From the NCBI GenBank assembly GCA_022457155.1, contig JAJGOT010000317.1, positions 558,001 through 622,000 of the forward strand: a stretch of DNA of 64,000 nucleotides. Reading direction: 5' to 3'. Each line of letters starts with the position of its first letter. The stretch's first letter is position 1. The notes below the pieces were generated by a model. That model was given only the letters and a program-made list of their open reading frames with translations. It was not told the origin of the DNA and did not search any database. This stretch comes from Cladopsammia gracilis (Eukaryota > Cnidaria > Anthozoa > Scleractinia > Dendrophylliidae). A program made the translations under genes and the position numbers. Positions 1 through 11,323 of the stretch are shown here, piece by piece.

Positions 1-30
1 TCGGGTTGGCTCTTAGGAGCCTTTGATTAG
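1..30. repeat. Terminal fragment of a TIR repeat
   Basis: The first 30 bases match the end of the repeat that finishes near 1920, including the small hairpin ggctc-ttag-gagcc. The rest of this copy, if present, lies left of the window. A diverged copy in the opposite orientation is seen at about 28543-28575. Confidence 0.6.
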
Positions 31-163
31 ATATAATTTTAAGCTTATGTTTCTCTGTAAAAGCACTCAAATCACTTGGGAATCAATGCTGCAATAAGTT
101 AAAGGCGCCACGAGTTCAAGCTGTGTACAGCTTCTTGTTATATATAACTTGGTAACCTCGAAA

Positions 164-530
164 TACAGTCAAACCTTGCTTTTCGGAAATGTGCTTAATA
201 GAGTGTTTTCACATGACGTCACGGCGGCCATGTTGGTGTCCCAAAACAATAAAATGGCGGCCATATTGGTGTCCCAAGCTAATCCTGTGGGGATTGAACT
301 CTTTTCTAATGCAAACACTTTGTTTTGTTCAAATAAATTAGCATAGCTGCAGACCACGTGAGTGAAAACACTCTATACGGACACTTCGATATTATAGACA
401 GTTTCTCCGGCAGTCCCGAGAGAACTAAAGTCCATCTGCATTTTTGTTCTAAAATTACTCCGCTTATACGGACAACCCGTTGATACGGACACATTTGATG
501 GGCCCGATGGTGTCCGTACTGACGGATAAA
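164..530. mobile_element. Partial 'cagtcaaacc / acggacac' repeat, interrupted by a TIR element
   Basis: It starts with tacagtcaaacct, the same end as the complete element at 35861-36343. It continues after the inserted element as repeated acggacac and gtccgta motifs, ending near 525. No matching inverted end was found, so it is treated as a partial copy. Related sequence occurs at 5190-6100 and 60466-60647. Confidence 0.5.
201..373. mobile_element. MITE with TIR gagtgttttcac, TA target site
   Basis: The ends are gagtgttttcac and gtgaaaacactc, flanked on both sides by TA. The interior contains two ggcggccat blocks followed by 'ttggtgtccca'. It has no coding capacity and was mobilised, if at all, by a Tc1/mariner-like enzyme, inferred from the TA site. 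Partly related sequence lies at 43848-44060. Confidence 0.75.
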
Positions 531-749
531 ATTCGTTAAATGAAAATTAAATGAAGGATTGTAATCCTGATATGAAATGCTAATTAGTTACAACCACGAG
601 TGGGATCTATAAACATTCACTACTGGTTGTGAGTGATAAGCATTTGATTTTCTTTTGTAGGCTACAACATTCGTGTCCGTGTTCTATCAGATCTACAGTC
701 ACTCCCCTTGGCTTAAGTTCGTGATAGTAAATCTGATACAATCTCCCCA

Positions 750-965
750 CAACGAGGAGTGTAACTTTCCACCCACAATGAGGAGCGTAATTTCGCAACC
801 CATAACGAGAAGTATAACTTCCTACCCCGACACGAAGAGCATAACTTCCTACCCCGCCACGAGGAGCGTAACTTCCACCCCGACACCAGGAGCGTAACTT
901 TCCACTCCGCCACGAGGAGCGTAACTTCCACCCTGACACGAGGAGCGTAACTTCCCACCCGAAAC
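750..965. repeat. Minisatellite, about 8 units of 26-27 bp
   Basis: The motif cgaggagcgtaactt recurs about every 26-27 bases with pyrimidine-rich spacers. Open frames crossing it on both strands reflect the period and are not taken as genes. Confidence 0.85.
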
Positions 966-1360
966 GCGCACTTGTACCTGTTGTCTCCACTGGTCCAGAA
1001 ATCAACTAAATTGCGACTGGGTGCGAGTTTGGAGTAAGCATACCTTTGTTGATATAATATACTTGACATCTCCCTGAGATGGTTCAATATTAATTGATTC
1101 CAGGAGATTCTAAAATGAAAAAAGATTTTTTGTGAGTGAAAACGTTGACATATCCGCCCGGCCTGGCAAATCTTTAAGGGAGAAAATCTGTCGCACGTGC
1201 TAAAAAAAAATCAATAAATGCAGCCGGTGATTACGTTACGTATTTACGAATGAACTTTGTCGTGGATTCATCATGTTAAAACAATGCTAAAATTATCCCA
1301 AGTTCGCCATTATGAATCAGTCTTTGGTCGTGCACTTGCTATTGGCATGAATCGCTTTTT
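966..1360. other. No gene recognised
   Basis: AT-rich sequence without convincing coding, RNA or repeat structure. Confidence 0.5.
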
Positions 1361-1920
1361 AACCCGTGAATACGCGCATGCGTAATGAACGGGTTATCGG
1401 TAACGGAGACAGATATGCAAATGAGCACTCACTCGCTCCTTCCATCAGCTGTAAACTTAGTGACGTAATGCTTTGTTACGAATGCGTTTCGTAACAAGAA
1501 CAGCGTGAATCCAGCGATAACAATAACTGATTTCTTGTAAACGAATATAAACAACAATAAGATTAAAAATGTTGCGCATTTGGGGTCTTTAATGTAACAT
1601 TAAAATTGATCTAAAAGAATTTTTCAACCGAGACACGCGTTTTGATGCGTATCTACCTTGAAGTAATTAAATTTATCCTGTTCTAAGTCGGTGATCACGA
1701 TGGCCGAGTGGATAAGCGCGTAAGGCCCGAGGTTCTTCTTCGGATAGAACATTATGAATGTGATGTACTATATTTTTCTTTTTGCGTTTGTCAAAAATCC
1801 TTACGTTTAATTTAAAAAAAATATTGAACCGTGTCAGTGTGAAAACATAAGCTTACCGCAATATTGCGTTACGCGTTAGCATTTCTTATTCACGGGTTGG
1901 CTCTTAGGAGCCTTTGATTT
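1361..1920. mobile_element. TIR element of about 540 bp with a tRNA-like A box
   Basis: The sequence begins aacccgtgaata and the inverse tattcacgggtt occurs at 1887-1898, followed by the conserved tail ggctcttaggagcc shared with positions 1-30. Near 1697 the motif gatggccgagtggataag resembles the A box of a serine or leucine tRNA, but no good B box or cloverleaf follows. It may be a tRNA-derived module captured by the element. A related left end is present at 54339-54385. Confidence 0.6.
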
Positions 1921-2630
1921 GTTTCATGTTTTGTTAGGAAACCAACGCAGTTGTTTGGCTTGGTTAACCAACTTCTTCAAACTTTTACCATTCAGTTTGT
2001 GTCATTGGTTTCTTTTTGGAGCTTGTATTGACTATAACTACATTTGTTTTGTATTGGCTATTTCACCCGATTCCATCAAACCCGATCGGGGTTTTCAACA
2101 ACGATTACTCTTGGAAATGACCCTGTTCTTCCTAAGTATTTATATAACCATCTTTGTATTTGGTAATTGTATCGGTTAAACCCAAAAGCTAATGGACAGA
2201 ATAAGCACCAATTCGTTAAGTGAAGCTATGTAAGAACACTGCACACAGAGCAACTGGGCGATATTCAAACCTTTGGTAAACTTGCTTGAGGATTGATTTT
2301 AATCCCTTGAATGAATCTGTTAAAAGAACATATTTACTATTATACGAAAATAAAGAACTAAATTCTGGAAAGTTTACATTGCGCTCTTAAACACCTCACG
2401 CAATAATATTTCCATCTCGAGCGTGATGGATTTTCAAGATCCAGAAACAAATGGAAGGTGACTGGCCCTGGAATCTTGTCGAACTGATAATTGGTGACAG
2501 ACTAGCAACGTAACCTCTCCCAATGATTATCGTGAACCTACGGAATCCGACAAAAAGGTGAAGTCTTAATGAGCCAAGTGGCCTACAACTACCAGAGCTT
2601 TTTAAGTCAGTTTCTGTAGCATGAACCAAC
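1921..2630. other. No gene recognised
   Basis: Only short open frames without recognisable domains or codon signal. The sequence looks like unique or old repeat-derived DNA. Confidence 0.4.
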
Positions 2631-2636
2631 TGAGTA

Positions 2637-2775
2637 TTTCTACTTCCCCCTGGATGGGATGCTAGTGCCGGCATCACAGGGTGACCTGGTTTATATACTA
2701 TTTAGCAACTAGGAGCATTACAACTTCTCCCTGGGTAGAATGCTAGTCCATCATAGGGTAACCTGGTTTATTTTC
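2637..2775. repeat. Two units of the 'ggatgggatgctagtccatcacaggg' repeat
   Basis: Two diverged units of the same roughly 76-bp repeat that forms the array at 4208-4645. Each carries the imperfect palindrome ccctggatg...catcacaggg. Confidence 0.7.
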
Positions 2776-2783
2776 TAATATAT

Positions 2784-4207
2784 ATAGATAGGCTTAGCCT
2801 AACAGCGGAGCTCTCTGAACAGAAACGATTATGATAAGCTGAACTTAGGTGAAAGGTCGGAAGCACAAGAAAAATTAGAATTAAGATTGACGACCGGGCT
2901 ATTTATCAATTTTAGCAATTCTCAAAAACTGTATTACGCGACCTTCTGCACAGTACATATATTAAGACTGCGCAAAAGCCCACAAAAACAACTTTTTCTC
3001 GGTCCAGAATAACTAGTGTGACTAATTTTCGAATAAAATACACCTGTTGCGTATCGAAAATTGCCCGAGAAATTGATTTAGAAATCAAAATTGCAAAAAA
3101 TACAGACATCTTTGCGCAAGGCGACGCAAGTGAAGTTAGAACTATAAAATCCAAGTCTTGTTTTGTTTACATAAAATCGCTTTTCAACCTATGTAATGAA
3201 TGAACAAACGCATAAAAATCGACAACAAAGTCTTCTTTTGAAAAATTTTATTCAGATATCCGTTAGTTTATGTTTCAAAGCAAAGAGGGTACCATTAGCG
3301 CATCGAGAAGCGGTCTCATGGCGAAACTGAAACTGAAACTGGGTCTCATGGCTGAACTCATGGCGAAATTCAAGATGTCAATCCGACTGAATTTGAGCAC
3401 GTTTTGTAAACATTTCTCCCAAACTAACGAGAACACAAAGAAAAAGTCAAACACAAATTGATATCAACATAAATTCCCATAGAAAAATGTAAATTTTTTT
3501 AACCGTTAAATCCCTCGGCTGATTGAAAATGCTTTAAAACTCCGCTTCTTCGACGCGGGTATAAAGTTCCTCGAAGCAAGATTTCATCGCTTTAATAAAA
3601 CTCTTCTTTTTCTGAGTATTATTTCAAGCTTTCTCTTTATACTTGAATATTTTAAATGTGCGTTATTGCAAAATCACGGCCGGTTTTGGCCGGCACGGCC
3701 GTCCATAGGTTAAAGGAGTTCTAAACAAAGGCTTCGACGATCTACTACATGTAGCTTCAATTATCCTAAGACGAAATCAGGTTTAAAATAAGCACTTAGC
3801 TCTATATTCCTCCAAAAACGCTTAACTTGCAGAGTTACGCAGCCTCAAAGCGATCTTCACCATTGTTTGAAAAATGTGAAACCTGTCTTGAGTAACAAAC
3901 CGCGAAAAAAAAATGCAGGGAAAAACGATTTTAAAACAGTTGACAAACAGTGACATCGGCCGTGGAGCCGCACGAAAAACAAAGCCTTGCTTTGGTTTCA
4001 AAATCGCTAGGATCCCGGACGTTGCGTGACCGCATACGCGCAAGTTTTGCGACATCATAAGCGCCCGCGAGCTAGCCCTGCGCAACGGGCGGACGGACAT
4101 ACGCGCCCGCAAAACATTTCGCTAGCCATGACTATGAAAAACGACGGGCATAGGTTTTATGAGTATGGAGCTTCGCGAGCGGGCCTTCGGCCCGCGGGGG
4201 CTCCGCT
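2784..4207. mobile_element. Large non-autonomous TIR element, copy A (about 1.4 kb)
   Basis: The left end reads aggcttagcctaacagcggagctctc and the right end has a GC-rich hairpin followed by gggggctccgct, giving an inverted end agcggagctctc / gagagctccgct in the family. Other copies are at 15664-18606, 55645-56834 and 61107-62209, all in the same orientation here. The copies also share tatataga sequence just left of the inverted end. No transposase was recognised. Classification beyond 'TIR-like' is uncertain. Confidence 0.7.
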
Positions 4208-4900
4208 ATGAAGTGACTAGAAGCATTACAACCTCTCTCGGGATGGCATGCTAGTCCATCAGAGGGTAAACTGATTGATATACTATGAAGTGACTTAAAG
4301 TATAACTACTCCTCCCTGGATGGGATGCTAGTCCATCAGAGGGTAAACTGGTTGATATACTATGAAGCGACCAAGAGTATTACTACTCCTCCCTGGATGG
4401 GATGCTAGTCCATCACAGGGTGACCTGGTTGATATACTATGAAGCGTCTAAGAGTGTTACAACTTCTTCCTGGATGGCATGCTAGTCCATCTACTATGGG
4501 GTGACTAAAAGCATTACTACTCCTCCCTGGATGCCCCCTGGATGGCATACTAGTCCATCACAGGGTGTACTGGTTGATATACTATGAAGCGACCAAGAGT
4601 ATTACTACTCCTCCCTGGATGGGATGCTAGTCCATCACAGGGTTATCACCAGCATTAGGTCGCCGATACCCATTAATACGCCCGGTTAGAGAGGGACAAT
4701 GTGGAGTTAGTTACGTTTTACGATAGCGGAGGAAAAGGGAAAGGTTAGGGTTAAGCCTTACACGAGTCACAGGTGACCCACTCGGCCGGAGCTTAACCCG
4801 GTTTTTTTCAACCAGGAGGATTGATACTACCTCCTGGATGGGATGCTAGCTCATCACAGGGTTATCCCTAGCATTTTGTAGCCTGTTCTTATTTATACAC
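4208..4900. repeat. Tandem array of about six 76-bp units with a SINE-like right flank
   Basis: Units begin 'atgaagcgacc' and contain ggatgggatgctagtccatc. Starts are near 4208, 4284, 4361, 4438, 4495 and 4583. After 4645 the sequence continues as a longer dispersed-repeat body (agcattaggtcgcc, then gagagggacaatgtgga), and one more unit core lies at 4825-4870. The array abuts the right end of TIR element copy A. Confidence 0.8.
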
Positions 4901-5189
4901 CTGGGTGAAGAGACATAATTTGGAGACAATTTTATTGTCTAAGGAAATAACACAACACAAAGGTTATATAATAAGGTTATAAAAAGTTGTATACGCTATA
5001 AAAGGTTGATATGGGTTTATATAGGTTTATGTAATCCTACTTACCCACTATCAGTATCCGGAGGAAAGAAATGCTTTACCATAGCCAGGACTTCTGGGAT
5101 TTCACTTTCCATTAGAAACAGACACGCATTGGGTCCCGCATCAAACGTATAAGCCACCTAAAACATCACAATGATCACCAAATTAATCA

Positions 5190-6100
5190 GTTGCACCCGT
5201 TATACGGACACCCACCTAATATACACACCTTGTTATTACGAACGGTTTCTCCTGTTCCGACAGAATCTTACGGCATTTTCTAGTAATTTCCAGTACTTAC
5301 ACTTTGAAAATTTAAGGTGGCTCTGCACCCCTTCCCAAGATGTTTTTCAAACTTTGCAAAAAGTTTTACCTTAATATACTAATTACAATTCGATATTAAA
5401 AATGGGGGTCACCGAGTCCGTTTTTAAGTTATAAGCATTTTTAAAAAGCTAAAATTAACGGTGTCTTTAACAGGTTATACTGTTATTATGACCTGTTGCG
5501 TCAAAAAAGAGACTATAACTTGTTCACCAATGACTGGCCATTTGTTTGATACCATTATCGTAACATCAACTGATAACAAATTGTAGTACTGATCCATCAA
5601 AGTATATGTGATGGAAAATGCCGGGAACTATGGCGAACAACCTTAAAGCCCGGCATATGTTTTCTATAAAATCAACCTTTTGACACACGGACACACCGTA
5701 AATACGGACATACCGTTAATACGGACACACCGTAAATACGGACATACCGTTAATACGGACACACCATAAATACCAACATACCGTTGATACGGACACACCG
5801 TAAATACGGACACACCGTAAATACAGACATACCGTTAATACGGACACACCGTAAATACGAACATACCGTTAATACGGACACACCGTAAATACCAACATAC
5901 CGTTAATACGGACACACCGTAAATACCAACAAACCGTTAATACGGACACACCGTTAATACGGACACACCGTTAAAACGGACACACCGTCAATACGGACAC
6001 ACCGTAAATACGGACAAACCGTTAATACAGGCACACAGTAAATACGACTCAAGAACATACCGTTAATGCGGACACATTTTATGGTCCTGATGATACTCCT
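5190..6100. mobile_element. 'acggacac' family repeat with internal tandem expansion
   Basis: The left part (cccgttatacggacac then ggtttctcc) and the right part (ccgttaatgcggacacatttta) correspond to pieces of the element at 380-530. Between them lie non-repetitive sequence and the 17-bp array described next. Confidence 0.5.
5690..6075. repeat. 17-bp satellite-like array, roughly 20 units
   Basis: The unit cggacacaccgttaata recurs with alternating 'taaata' and 'ttaata' versions, so the left two thirds of the array show a 34-bp higher-order period. No coding signal. Confidence 0.9.
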
Positions 6101-6240
6101 CGTAACATTTAGGGGTCACAAATGCGGTTTTGGTTTGATTTGACGTCCGATCTCATTCTCGTAACTGTATGTAAAGCGCCATGAGACATGTGATATGTGC
6201 GCTATATAAGTCATTCATTCATTTTAGGCTGTTCAATATC
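6100..6240 (+). repeat. SINE-like 3' tail
   Basis: The segment ends gtgcgctatataagtcattcattcatt, a form similar to the tail near 11281-11300 (gtgcgctatataaatg). No polymerase III boxes were found, so this is a truncated copy or another repeat type. Confidence 0.35.
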
Positions 6241-6510
6241 AAAATGTCCTTCATTATTTTAAATCTGTCCTAAAAGAACGGCGGACACTAATTTCAACTG
6301 CGGGGAGGAAATTTGAGGTTTTAACTGCAGAAATTATGTAAAAGTCGGACCTTTAACGACCCATATTTCTACATTTGCATTCTACGTTGTGGAAATTATG
6401 AGTGAAAATGGCAAAAAATTAAAAAAGTTTACAGCTCATAGAATGAACTGGACATGGGCGCTGGCTTCACGAACTGTGCAACATTGAGGCACAGGAAGCC
6501 CGAACTTTAA

Positions 6511-6860
6511 AGGGAGGGTTTCACGGTTCAGTGCATGTGCAAGCTACGACGTAACTCATTGAATTCCATTGTTTTGACCAATCGGAATCGAGTAGATAAC
6601 TCTGGCGGAAATTTGCCCGTGAAAATGTCGCGGTCAGTCAGCTGATTGAATAGATGGTTAAACATACGCATGTGCGCCATGAAAACCACCAGAGCGTAGA
6701 ATAAATCCTTCGGGTCGAAGGTTTTATTTGTTTGTTTGGACCAATTATAGTATGTGATTATTGAAGTAAATGTGAGTGGTTTTTTAACCGATAAAAAGGG
6801 TAAGAAAGCAAATAAGGCATTTTAATTTGTGCACATGCGCCGAACCGTGAAACCATTCCT
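6511..6860. mobile_element. 350-bp TIR element flanked by TTAA
   Basis: TTAA at 6507-6510 and 6861-6864 flank ends that both carry ggtttcacggttc (inverted on the right) followed by gcatgtgc. The TTAA site suggests mobilisation by a piggyBac-like transposase. No ORF. Confidence 0.8.
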
Positions 6861-6956
6861 TTAAAGGCCTCTTCACCTGAGCTCGGTTGACCCAACCTCT
6901 TTCCCAAGGTCTCTCATCATCCCGCCCCCTGGAGCGAGAGAAGAGAAACCATGTGG

Positions 6957-7018
6957 TCAATTTAATAAAACTTTTACAAGTGTAATTTACAAGTGTAAAG
7001 GTTTTATTGAATTGGCCC
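6957..7018. repeat. Short hairpin repeat
   Basis: An imperfect inverted repeat built of aataaaac and gttttatt around two copies of tttacaagtgtaa. It is probably a small MITE. Confidence 0.5.
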
Positions 7019-7239
7019 CTGGTCTAGTCTGGTGACGTGTCTCTTGGACAATTATAATCCTAAGGAGGGGTCGACAATGTTTGTAACTTTGTCTCGTTTT
7101 CTTCACCGTGGCTCGTGCTGCAGTGCGCGAATCGGTTGATGTCCAGAAATGGTTCAATTAAAACGATTCAAACAGAAGCGAATAACAATGCGCAAGGATA
7201 AATACGCTGTCTTGAACATGAACAAAACATGCCTCACCA

Positions 7240-7315
7240 ATCTATATGGAGCATACTAATTAGGCTTTTAGACAAAGGAAAACAAAATAATTCATTAGTA
7301 TGTTCTATATAGAGC
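7240..7315. repeat. Short inverted repeat
   Basis: tatatggagcatactaat (about 7243-7260) pairs, with two mismatches, with attagtatgttctatata (about 7295-7312). Probably a minimal MITE. Confidence 0.5.
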
Positions 7316-7654
7316 TTACTAATGAGTAGTTATTTTACCCCACAATTTCCCTGGGCTTCAAAGCCCCCGCCTCTTTACATAATTTAAGACACCTTATGGG
7401 ATATAGAGCACACAAATACTGGGCACTGATTGGCTGAGTGGGTGTGACCATTTTCTAAGGGAAAGAAAAACTTTTTATCCGCTGGTTGTTGATGAGACTA
7501 TTGACTTATCATTTTGTCGAGGATTGATAAGTTGTTCTGAATATGCGGCATATTTAAACAGATTTGATAGTTTGCAATTATTTTTATTTTAATAAAAACT
7601 TAAAATAGTTATACCTCTTTATTTCATAAAAAGTCAATTTATTGCTAAGCAAGT

Positions 7655-9464
7655 TATTTACAAATCTCTATGCACACTCTTGGGGCAACAAGATCTTCAG
7701 TTCACGGACGGCAGAACTCCCGAATTTCTTTAACAAGATATTCAGCCCTTTCACGGCTGATGCCTTTAGGGGAAATAACAGGTGGTGATAGATGTGGCTG
7801 TGGTACATTTCTTTTGCTTTTCAGAATACGAATGGCTTGCTCCTCAGAAGGCCAGTATTGTTTACAAAACACTAGTCCAGGATAGTCTTTATTAAAGCGG
7901 AAGTCGTGAAATGTTTTTTAGTTGTGCTATATTCTTGAAAAATGCTTCAAGAAATGACATCCAGTCGTACGTCGTTACAAGAACTCTTCCGTTATGCAAA
8001 CCAGAAAATCATGTTCAGCCGTATTAACTGTCGCCGAATCCTCCACTGCTCTTGCAATATCGAACAGCGAAGAAATAAATGTTTTTCTGGTCTTCTGTTT
8101 TACTAGTCTGAAACACCAATCTGGTGCAAACTTCGTATGTCCCGCAAGAAGAAAGTTTTAGTCAATTCATGAAGTCCGGTCATTACTTTCCACAGTTAGT
8201 ACCACATGAAGGGGCTGTTTTCGTTTTGCGCCCGACAGTTATCTGCCTGTATTTGAGAACTCTTTCGTGGCGCTCCAAAGAGTAGTGCACGTAAGAAATG
8301 GTACTGTTCGCTCCCTTTCCCGTCAAAACAGTTTCGTCTATTAAAAAGTTCACCTGTCTGGGTATGGCTTCGCAGCAAGCACCAAAAAGACCGCACTTTC
8401 GCGGAGTCTTAAAATAAATCGGGCCGGACTGATCAGCAGGGTAATGAAGTTGCTGGGCATAGTCATAAGAGTAATGGGCTGTACCTTGTAGACTGCACGG
8501 TTCACGTTTGTCTGAAAAGTCAACATTTTTCAGCGGTTCAGCGAGGGCTTCCTTTGCTGTTTTACAGCAGCTTTTATCAGTGAAATTCTCTTTCGCCCGC
8601 AGCCAGCCGTAAGTGCAACTCTTGTTGCCTCACAACTTCCGCATTTTCGGTTTCCGGTAAATTCGCTGATTTGAGAATTTGGTTATTGCTCTTTTGGAAA
8701 GTCCCACAGAGATCGGAAGCAGGTCGTATAATAATAATGACAGGGCAAAGTTGGTTCCACAAGTCATATAACTTTGAATAGCCAACGGCTTCTTGGCCAG
8801 CAACAATACACGCATCTTGGGTAGCTTTTCCATAGCTTGCCCCGCAACAGTTCATCACGCCGTTTCTTTTGAAGATAGGAACACGACCGGGTGAAGAAGG
8901 GCTTGATCTTCGGCGACATTCAGTATGAATTTCACAACGCGTTCAATAGTTTCAGCACTCAAAGTTCAGCTGGGAGGACGTTTTTTGTTGGCGTGAGTAC
9001 GGAGTGATAATCTATTGTTTCAGTAATGTTTGGTGGCAGTACGCAGCTCTTACAAGATCTTCTCTAATTTGCTGAAAAAACAATAGAACAAACAACAGAA
9101 CAATGGACCCTAGCCCTGAAAACAATAGAGCTGCGTGATACCCAGGTCCAATGAAATTAGAGGTTGTTAAGAGCTGCGTGGTATCTGAATGTTTGACAAG
9201 ACTGTAAAACCTTTGATGGCCGTGAAAATAGAAAGGCATCCTGGTTCGCTGCCGCTTTTTCTCTCTCTGAGTAGCTGACCTCATCATAGTTGATGGAGCT
9301 GTGAATAGTTTCTAGAATTACCAGGTCGAGTTCCGTTGAGGTAAGTTCAACACAGCTGTTTCTACAATCGATGATATTCTCAACTTTTATGGTGAAACTG
9401 CATGGAGTTTCTTTCTCACCGTAAGTACATCCACATGTTTTACTCACAAAGGCCTCCACTTTTC
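7655..9464 (-). pseudogene. Broken transposon-type gene with DUF7869-like domain
   Basis: Fragments in several frames on the minus strand resemble a protein repeated many times in cnidarian genomes. In order there is a Cys-containing N-terminal part ending near SERE-KAAANQDAFLF (about 9250), a middle part with YDLWNQLCP and SANLPETE (8577-8858), a part with QADNCRAQNENS (about 8210-8240), and a C-terminal stretch running to a stop near 7655. The (H/Q)ADNC-x-xQN(E/K)N motif is typical of DUF7869-type proteins, thought to be transposase-derived. Several frameshifts, stops and a MITE at 9041-9178 break it, so no full product is possible. The family assignment comes from memory of the motif; catalytic activity in the family is not established. 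The right edge adjoins a truncated LINE. Confidence 0.65.
9041..9178. mobile_element. MITE with TIR acgcagctctta, copy 1
   Basis: The ends acgcagctcttacaag and ttaagagctgcgt are inverted. It matches, in reverse orientation, the element at 49031-49347. It lies inside the DUF7869-like pseudogene and separates its first and second fragments. Confidence 0.75.
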
Positions 9465-9482
9465 ATCGCTCAGAAAGCCGTT

Positions 9483-11080
9483 GGCCTTGTCTCCTACAAT
9501 TGATAATCATCTATCCTGGAAATATCATATTGATTACATAGAATCCAAACTTAGCAAAGTCATTGGGATTATAGCTCGTTTGAGACATTTCGTTCCATTT
9601 CATACCCTAGTACATAGTATTTATCAGTCTTTAAGGTTACAGTGTACCTTCGGGGGTGTCTCCAGTATAACAGCTCTAGCGTCTTAAGATTACACTTAAT
9701 ATACCTAAACCCAGATATCAAATTAAAGCTTATAGAGCTGGCTATCTAAATATGGAAACCATTTGGTAATAAAATGAATTTTCGAATTTTTTACGACGTC
9801 TAAATTCGAACGTCCGAATCAGCTTTCAAACGCTACAACTCAAAGCGATTATTATATTTTGCTAATTTGATTTGTTCTCGGGTTTCCGGACACGAAGCGC
9901 TAAAAAAACGTGTCGGCGATTTCCCATATTCAATTGCAGTGAAAAGTTACAGAATATTTTCGAAAAGGGGAGAAAAAAAATTGGAATGATCGCACGGAAA
10001 TGGCTCTTGACGAAAAAGTTTTCGGAATTAAGAAATTCGCCGACACGTTTTTGTTGATTATATGTTAGCCTAGCTTCTGTCCAAATTTAAGGAAAATCGA
10101 ACAAATTCCCTTTGAGTTGTAGCTCTTTAAAGTGTCCCCAACAAGCGAAAAATTAACTTTGAGAAAACGGCGCTTAAAAAAACATATCGCTTAATAAACA
10201 AACTCCGCCCACAAAAGTTATACCGTCATTTCTACGTCAATTTTCACTATTTTTCCATAATTTTTTTTTGGATGAAAGTTCATTCATTAAACTTTATTTT
10301 AACGCCAAAAAAAAAATTTTAATAAATTTTCGATCTGAAGGTACACTGTAACCTTAATGTTTCCTTATTTGTCATATGGTCTGGTTGTCTGGGGTCAGGC
10401 TCCTCAATCACATGCAGGCTCCACATGCTCATGCAGTCCCTTTGTTTGTTTCTGCAAAAATTTTACCTCTAAATTTGTTGTACTTTGAGACAGTGTCAAA
10501 TCTCATGTATGATATACCAAACAACTCTGCCCCTGAATGAAATATCTGCAATAACTTTATCAGGTGTAATATATTCAATTCACTCCCAATACCAGGGCCT
10601 CTACGTCGGATAATTTTTATATCAAGTATTCGCGCACGAACCAGCTGAGTAATTCTATTGCAATTTTTGGAGCAAAAGTATGGAATTGCCTTTCGCTTGA
10701 AATACGTAGACTCCGGAGAACTGCTTTTAAACAAAAAATTCGAGTTCTCCTCTTTCGGATTTTCGACGCCGAAGACAGTTATGTTGACTCGCCCACTCTG
10801 TTGAATAAAATAGTGAAGTGGTAGCTATAACTGAAATCTACGATATTAAGTAAACCATAATACATATTGTAGGATATATAGGTAATATATAATCCTTTCA
10901 GTCATATTACTAGGAGCTAATGTTAATTTCAGTCATGTTACTAGGAGCTAATGTTAATTTTTGTTCTTATTTTTGACAACCCGCCTCAATTAGCTATGCT
11001 AACTGTGGGTTGTCAAAGTTTAAAATATTGTTATATTAATAATGAAATAAAATTGTTGTTGTTGTTGTTTTTGTTGTTGT
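9483..11080 (+). pseudogene. 5'-truncated LINE: C-terminal reverse transcriptase remnant and 3' tail
   Basis: The left part encodes a stretch with DNHLSWKYHIDYIESKLSK and RLRHFVPFHTLVHSIYQSL, the segment at the end of LINE reverse transcriptases where thumb-like helices follow the catalytic region. After the inserted element (9635-10353) the frame resumes with FPYLSYGLVVWGQA, typical of the same place in CR1/L2-like LINEs. Later, frameshifted segments include FGAKVWNCL and end at a stop near 10823. The 3' untranslated part ends in a (ttg)n tract at about 11054-11080. No catalytic motif is included, as the copy is 5' truncated. The clade assignment is tentative. Confidence 0.75.
9635..10353. 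mobile_element. 719-bp TTAA-flanked TIR element, copy 1
   Basis: Ends ggttacagtgtaccttc and gaaggtacactgtaacc are perfect inverses, flanked by TTAA at 9631-9634 and 10354-10357. The second copy (36410-37130) is nearly the same length and very similar. A 61-residue ORF at 9872-10057 is shared by both copies with only a few substitutions, but it shows no known domain. TTAA suggests piggyBac-type mobilisation. Confidence 0.9.
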
Positions 11081-11305
11081 TGTATTTGTCAGTTGTCCTT
11101 CCTGTAGGGGACGTTAAAGATCCCATAGCACTCTTCGCAAAGAGTAGGGGACGTAGTCCCCGGTGTCTGTGGTCTGCTTTGTTTAGCACCTGTGTTACAT
11201 TCAGCATTAACTGTAAACTGCATTAGCAGTCTGGCAAAGTCCCCCGAACAGTGTTGTAAAACACATTTGAGTATCACACAGAAAGTGCGCTATATAAATG
11301 TCCAT
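11080..11305 (+). repeat. SINE-like dispersed repeat
   Basis: The motifs ggggacgttaaagatccca and agagtaggggacgtagtcc and the end gtgcgctatataaatg resemble a dispersed repeat I associate with cnidarian genomes. It follows directly after the (ttg)n tail of the LINE. Polymerase III promoter boxes are not evident. Confidence 0.45.
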
Positions 11306-11323
11306 AAACTCCAAAAACTCGAA

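Noticed and set aside
607..1087. Overlapping minus-strand ORFs of 132 and 124 residues
   Set aside because: They run through the 26-27-bp minisatellite, and their composition (SYAPR, GSYTS repeats) follows the DNA period. No domain.
1695..1745. Serine or leucine tRNA gene
   Set aside because: Only the A box is good. No B box, anticodon stem or acceptor pairing was found.
5690..6075. CRISPR array
   Set aside because: The repeats are contiguous, without unique spacers, and the genome is eukaryotic.
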